From WRAV01 sp050950205 (lineage in GTDB: Bacteria; Bacillota; Clostridia; Oscillospirales; Ruminococcaceae): a DNA stretch of 64,000 nt. The translations under genes were made by a program, and so were the position numbers. The notes beneath the pieces are model-generated. The model had not been told where the DNA came from. It saw nothing but the letters and a program-made list of their open reading frames with translations, and ran no database searches. Every line of letters starts with the position of its first letter. The stretch's first letter is position 1. The stretch lies in contig JBMNHF010000002.1 of the NCBI GenBank assembly GCA_050950205.1, positions 62,001 to 126,000 of the forward strand, given 5' to 3'. This document shows, piece after piece, positions 60,872 through 64,000 of this stretch.

Positions 60872-61108
60872 TCACTGAGGACGGTTGTTTTTTTTCAGCA
60901 GCCGTTGAAACAGCTCTCTGTTTTTTTCTCTGCGGCGCTGGGTCTCCTGGGCGTCTACCATCCAGCCCTGCGGAGTCTGCCGCAGCCAGTCCCCTTCCTT
61001 CACCCCGGGGGGAAGGTCTGCCAGAGGAAGAATGGTCTGATTTTTTGCTTCATCCAGGCAAAGGGCCATTTCACCCTCCAGCCGATCCACCACCAACAGC
61101 CGATCCAT
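60872..61108 (-). CDS. DUF3006 domain protein
   Basis: A 78-residue protein with the DUF3006 pattern: DRLLVVDRLEGEMALCL then LPLADLPPGVKEGDWL, an OB- or SH3-like beta fold. It follows the ComEC-like hydrolase by 12 bp. DUF3006 genes are regularly found beside such hydrolases, so they probably act together in an unknown process. Tail is basic and helical. Confidence 0.87.
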   Translation of the reverse strand: MDRLLVVDRLEGEMALCLDEAKNQTILPLADLPPGVKEGDWLRQTPQGWMVDAQETQRRREKNRELFQRLLKKNNRPQ

Positions 61109-61120
61109 TCCCTTCCTCCT

Positions 61121-62122
61121 TTACGCCGCAATCTTGTTTTGGGCCACTTCCATTTCAATGGTTTTTCCGTCGGATGTCAGCACCACAGTGCCGTCCAAAT
61201 CGGTGCGCAGCACCCGAATACCCAGAGCATCCAGCCGCTCCATCACCTCCCGGTGAGGGTGACCGTAGCTGTTGTCCAACCCACAGGAAATGACGGCCAG
61301 CTTGGGCTGCACAGCCTCCAGAAAATCCTGTCGAGAGCTGGTTTTGGAGCCGTGATGCCCCACGCTTAGCACGGTGGAGGCAAGGGGGACTTCCTGTTTT
61401 ACAAGGTCCCGCTCAGCGTCTTTTTCCATATCCCCGGTGAAGAGGAAGGAGGTGGAGCCAAAGCTGATTCGAGACACCACGCTCATGCTGTTGAGGTTGT
61501 CGTAATCCTGCAAGGGGCCCAAGATGGCCAGCAGGGCCCCTCCTCCCAAATCGTACCGATCACCGGGCAGGGCGGGGGTGATTTCCAGCCCCGCTTCATC
61601 AATGGCCTTTAGCAAATCGGTGAAGGTGACGGTGGAGGGAATGAGCTCATCGGGAAGCATGGGTAGAATCACCGTTTCCACCGGCATCTTGCTGAGCACC
61701 ACATCCATCCCCCCAATGTGGTCCGAGTGAGGGTGGGTGCCGATCAGCAAATCAATGGAGGAAACCCCTTGTTCTTTGAGATACCGCACCACCAAATCCC
61801 CTTGGTCGTTTTCTCCCGCATCGATGAGAACGGTTTTTTCAGGCGCCAAAATCAAAATGCTCTCCGCCTGTCCTACATCCAAAAAATGAACCTCTAAATC
61901 CTCCCGCAGGGTGAGGGGGGAGGAAGCCGGCTTTTCCTTGGCAGGGGGAGTTTCCAGTTCCCCCAAAAGCTCCTCCGGTCCCGGCAGGGAAAAGGAGGGA
62001 AGGCCAAAATCGTAGCCGTATTTTTCCTGCACTGAAGAGAGAATGAAATAACCACAAACGGCCACCACCAGCAGAAACACAATTTTGCTGGTGCCGGGCC
62101 GATATCGTCTGCCTCTTGCCAT
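61121..62122 (-). CDS. ComEC/Rec2-like MBL-fold metallo-hydrolase
   Basis: A 333-residue exported hydrolase: N-terminal anchor (about 13-30, basic RGRRYR before it), a linker, and the MBL domain with GTHPHSDHIGGMD, FTGDMEKDAE and SVGHHGSKTSS. It lacks the ComEC membrane channel. It shares its type with the 8.3 kb gene but is paired with DUF3006. Probably a secreted phosphodiesterase-like enzyme, substrate unknown. Confidence 0.9.
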   Translation of the reverse strand: MARGRRYRPGTSKIVFLLVVAVCGYFILSSVQEKYGYDFGLPSFSLPGPEELLGELETPPAKEKPASSPLTLREDLEVHFLDVGQAESILILAPEKTVLIDAGENDQGDLVVRYLKEQGVSSIDLLIGTHPHSDHIGGMDVVLSKMPVETVILPMLPDELIPSTVTFTDLLKAIDEAGLEITPALPGDRYDLGGGALLAILGPLQDYDNLNSMSVVSRISFGSTSFLFTGDMEKDAERDLVKQEVPLASTVLSVGHHGSKTSSRQDFLEAVQPKLAVISCGLDNSYGHPHREVMERLDALGIRVLRTDLDGTVVLTSDGKTIEMEVAQNKIAA

Positions 62123-62213
62123 AAGTCCTCCTGTTAGAGTTGTGAGAAACGGTCGCTGTTTTTTGTACCGGTATCTTTAGGATAGCCCCAAGGATATAAA
62201 GATGCCAAAAGGT

Positions 62214-64000
62214 TCAGCGGTGGGGTGTTCCCTTGCCCCGGCGGGGCTTAGATTGCCGTCCAGCTTTGGGTTTGGAACCGGCAGCCTTTTGAGGCCGGGC
62301 AGAAGGGCTCCCCGGCACCAGACAATTCGGCCCCGGACCGATGAGGTCGGCTCGTCCCGCACGGCGCAGGGCTTTGAGGATCAGTGTTCGGTTTTCCGGG
62401 CGCCAGTATTGGAGTAAGGCCCGCTGCATGGCTTTTTCCTCCGGGCTTTTGGCCACGTAAACCGGAGCCATGGAAAAGGGATCCAGCCCGGTGTAAAACA
62501 TACAGGTGGAGACGGTGCCGGGGGTGGGGTAAAAATCCTGCACCTGTTCCGGACGAATGCGGTTCTTTTTGAGGTAAACCGCCAGCTCTGCCGCCTCCTT
62601 GAGGGTGGAGCCGGGATGGGAGGACATGAGATAGGGCACCAGATACTGCTCCTTCCCGGCTTTTTTGGTGGCGGTGTAAAAATCCTTGGCAAAACGGTCA
62701 AAGGCTTGAATAGAGGGCTTGCCCATTTTTTCCAGCACTCTGGGGGAGCAGTGTTCGGGGGCAACCTTGAGCTGTCCGCTGACGTGATGGGTCACCAGTT
62801 CCTGCAAAAAGGTGTTGTCCGGGTCGGCGTTGATGTAGTCAAACCGCAGCCCCGAGCGGATAAACACCTTTTTTACCTTGGGCAGAGTCCGCAGGGTGCG
62901 CAGAATATCCAGATACTCGGTGTGGCTTACCTCCAGGTTGGGGCAGGCGGTGGGAGCCAGACAAAGGCGGTTGCGGCAGACTCCTTTGGTGAGCTGCTTT
63001 TGGCAGGACGGTCCCCGAAAGTTGGCGGTTGCCCCCCCCACGTCGTGGATGTAGCCTTTAAAACGGGGAGAGTGGGTCATGGCCTTGGCCTCCGCCACCA
63101 CACTTTCCTTGCTGCGGGCGGTGACACTGCGCCCCTGATGCAGGGCGATGGAGCAAAAGTTACAGCCTCCAAAACAGCCCCGGTTGTGCATGATGGAAAA
63201 CTCCACCTCTTCGATGGCTTTGACCCCTCCCAGGGGCTGATAGCTGGGGTGGTACATCCGCTGAAAGGGGAGGGTGAACACGTCATCCAGTTCCTCTTGA
63301 TTGAGGGGAAGGGCCGGGGGATTCTGAACAAGATATAGGTTGTCCCCATGCTGTTGGACGACGGCCCGTCCGGTGATAGCATCCTGCTCGTCGTACTGCA
63401 TTCGAAAGGCGCGGGCAAAGGCGGTTTTGTCCGCCTTTACTTTTTGAAAGGAGGCGCAGGTGACGGAGTTTTTGGGCAGGTTGGTCTCGCCCACCAGAAC
63501 ACAGGTGCCCCGAACATCGGTGATGGTTTGGATGGACTCCCCCCCTGCCAATCGGGTGGCAATTTCCCTGGTTTGGCGCTCTCCCATGCCGAAGGAAAGG
63601 AGATGGGCCCCACTGTCCACCAAAATGGAGGGGCGAACGGCATCCTCCCAGTAATCGTAGTGGGCAAACCGCCGAAAGCTGGCCTCCAGCCCGCCAATCA
63701 TGACAGGGATATGGGGAAAGAGCTGGCGCAACCGGCGACTGTACACAATCACCGCCCGGTCGGGGCGCCGCCCCGCCTTGTTTCCGGCGGTGTAGGGGTC
63801 ATCGGAGCGCCTGCGCTTGGCGGCGGTGTAGTGGCTGACCATAGAATCGATGTTGCCGGAGGTGACAAAAAAGCCCAGCCTTGGCTCACCCAGCTGGGTG
63901 TAATCGGCATCATTCTGGGGTTGGGAGATGATCCCCACCCGAAAGCCCATGCTCTCCAAAAGGCGGGAGATGATGGCAATGCCAAAGGAGGGATGATCCA
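62214..64000 (-). CDS. YgiQ-family radical SAM protein, 5' end outside the window
   Basis: At least 595 residues of a YgiQ-family radical SAM protein. The frame is open to the right edge with DHPSFGIAIISRLLESMGF in phase, so roughly 30 N-terminal residues are missing. The cluster motif is CFGGCNFC (HNRGCFGGCNFCSI), with the UPF0313 N-terminal region SGNIDSMVSHYTAAKR ahead. The C-terminus ends in a basic tail (KAGRQSKPRRGKG). The reaction is not established. Confidence 0.92.
   Translation of the reverse strand, partial: DHPSFGIAIISRLLESMGFRVGIISQPQNDADYTQLGEPRLGFFVTSGNIDSMVSHYTAAKRRRSDDPYTAGNKAGRRPDRAVIVYSRRLRQLFPHIPVMIGGLEASFRRFAHYDYWEDAVRPSILVDSGAHLLSFGMGERQTREIATRLAGGESIQTITDVRGTCVLVGETNLPKNSVTCASFQKVKADKTAFARAFRMQYDEQDAITGRAVVQQHGDNLYLVQNPPALPLNQEELDDVFTLPFQRMYHPSYQPLGGVKAIEEVEFSIMHNRGCFGGCNFCSIALHQGRSVTARSKESVVAEAKAMTHSPRFKGYIHDVGGATANFRGPSCQKQLTKGVCRNRLCLAPTACPNLEVSHTEYLDILRTLRTLPKVKKVFIRSGLRFDYINADPDNTFLQELVTHHVSGQLKVAPEHCSPRVLEKMGKPSIQAFDRFAKDFYTATKKAGKEQYLVPYLMSSHPGSTLKEAAELAVYLKKNRIRPEQVQDFYPTPGTVSTCMFYTGLDPFSMAPVYVAKSPEEKAMQRALLQYWRPENRTLILKALRRAGRADLIGPGPNCLVPGSPSARPQKAAGSKPKAGRQSKPRRGKGTPHR

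Noticed and set aside
60868..60888. Terminator-like AACCGTC/GACGGTT hairpin with T8 on the plus strand
   Set aside because: It overlaps the 3' end of the minus-strand DUF3006 gene and there is no plus-strand gene upstream for it to end.

Overview
The window comes from a moderately GC-rich, spore-forming, strictly anaerobic member of the Clostridia, most likely a gut-type Oscillospirales/Ruminococcaceae lineage. The evidence is an uninterrupted sporulation sigma factor SigK, a CotH-family protein, the [FeFe]-hydrogenase maturases HydE/HydG/HydF, a PPi-type phosphofructokinase, PduL, and strong AGGAGG ribosome sites with frequent GTG and TTG starts. This placement is inferred from gene content, not from a phylogeny. 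Genes are densely packed on both strands and both window edges cut through flanking DNA.

Layout. 0-3.7 kb: a PPC/DUF296 protein, a cysteine hydrolase, an O6-alkylguanine methyltransferase and an S9 peptidase. 3.8-6.5 kb (minus): formate/nitrite-type channel, cyclodeaminase, alanine racemase. 6.7-8.2 kb: DUF4830 protein and sigK. 8.3-15.6 kb (minus): a tight six-gene surface-polymer operon (VTC-type polyphosphate polymerase, DUF4956 membrane protein, CotH kinase, cellulose-synthase-like glycosyltransferase with PilZ, GH5 cellulase-like enzyme, ComEC-like hydrolase). 15.9 kb: a lone hisD. 17.7-25.7 kb: a sugar locus with AraC regulator, ribose/inositol-type ABC importer, an IolI-like inosose isomerase and two divergent uroporphyrinogen-decarboxylase-fold proteins. 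25.9 kb: a chemoreceptor. 28.5-40.5 kb: a second catabolic locus (cysteine-desulfidase-family enzyme, Liv-type ABC transporter, DhaK, DhaL, a regulator with a decayed sigma-54-activator ATPase domain, an ATC-hydrolase-family protein, and an opposing PTS Enzyme I). 40.9-42.4 kb: ECF S component and coaX. 42.4-46.7 kb: TM1266-like regulator, hydE, hydG and hydF behind a promoter and a leader ending in a terminator.

46.7-47.9 kb is gene-poor. It holds a small gene split by a canonical slippery heptamer, a serine-recombinase remnant and a 47-residue EF-hand-like small protein, and looks like an old mobile-element scar. A tRNA-Ala(GGC) follows. 48.5-56.1 kb carries a PucR/CdaR-type regulator, ftsE-ftsX, a PcsB/EnvC-like M23 hydrolase activator, a CtpA-type protease, an unrecognised protein and greA. 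56.2-64 kb carries PPi-phosphofructokinase, type-4 uracil-DNA glycosylase, pduL, a decayed AT-rich gene, glutamate racemase, a DUF3006/MBL pair and a YgiQ radical SAM protein cut by the right edge.

The most interesting points: (i) IolI plus an inositol-type importer plus two URO-D-fold proteins, which together suggest use of O-methylated inositols; (ii) the VTC-DUF4956-CotH-PilZ glycosyltransferase operon; (iii) the locus with the decayed activator, a sigma-54-like promoter and a shared TTGTC/ATGAGACAA motif; (iv) an unassigned leader with terminator ahead of the hydrogenase-maturation genes.
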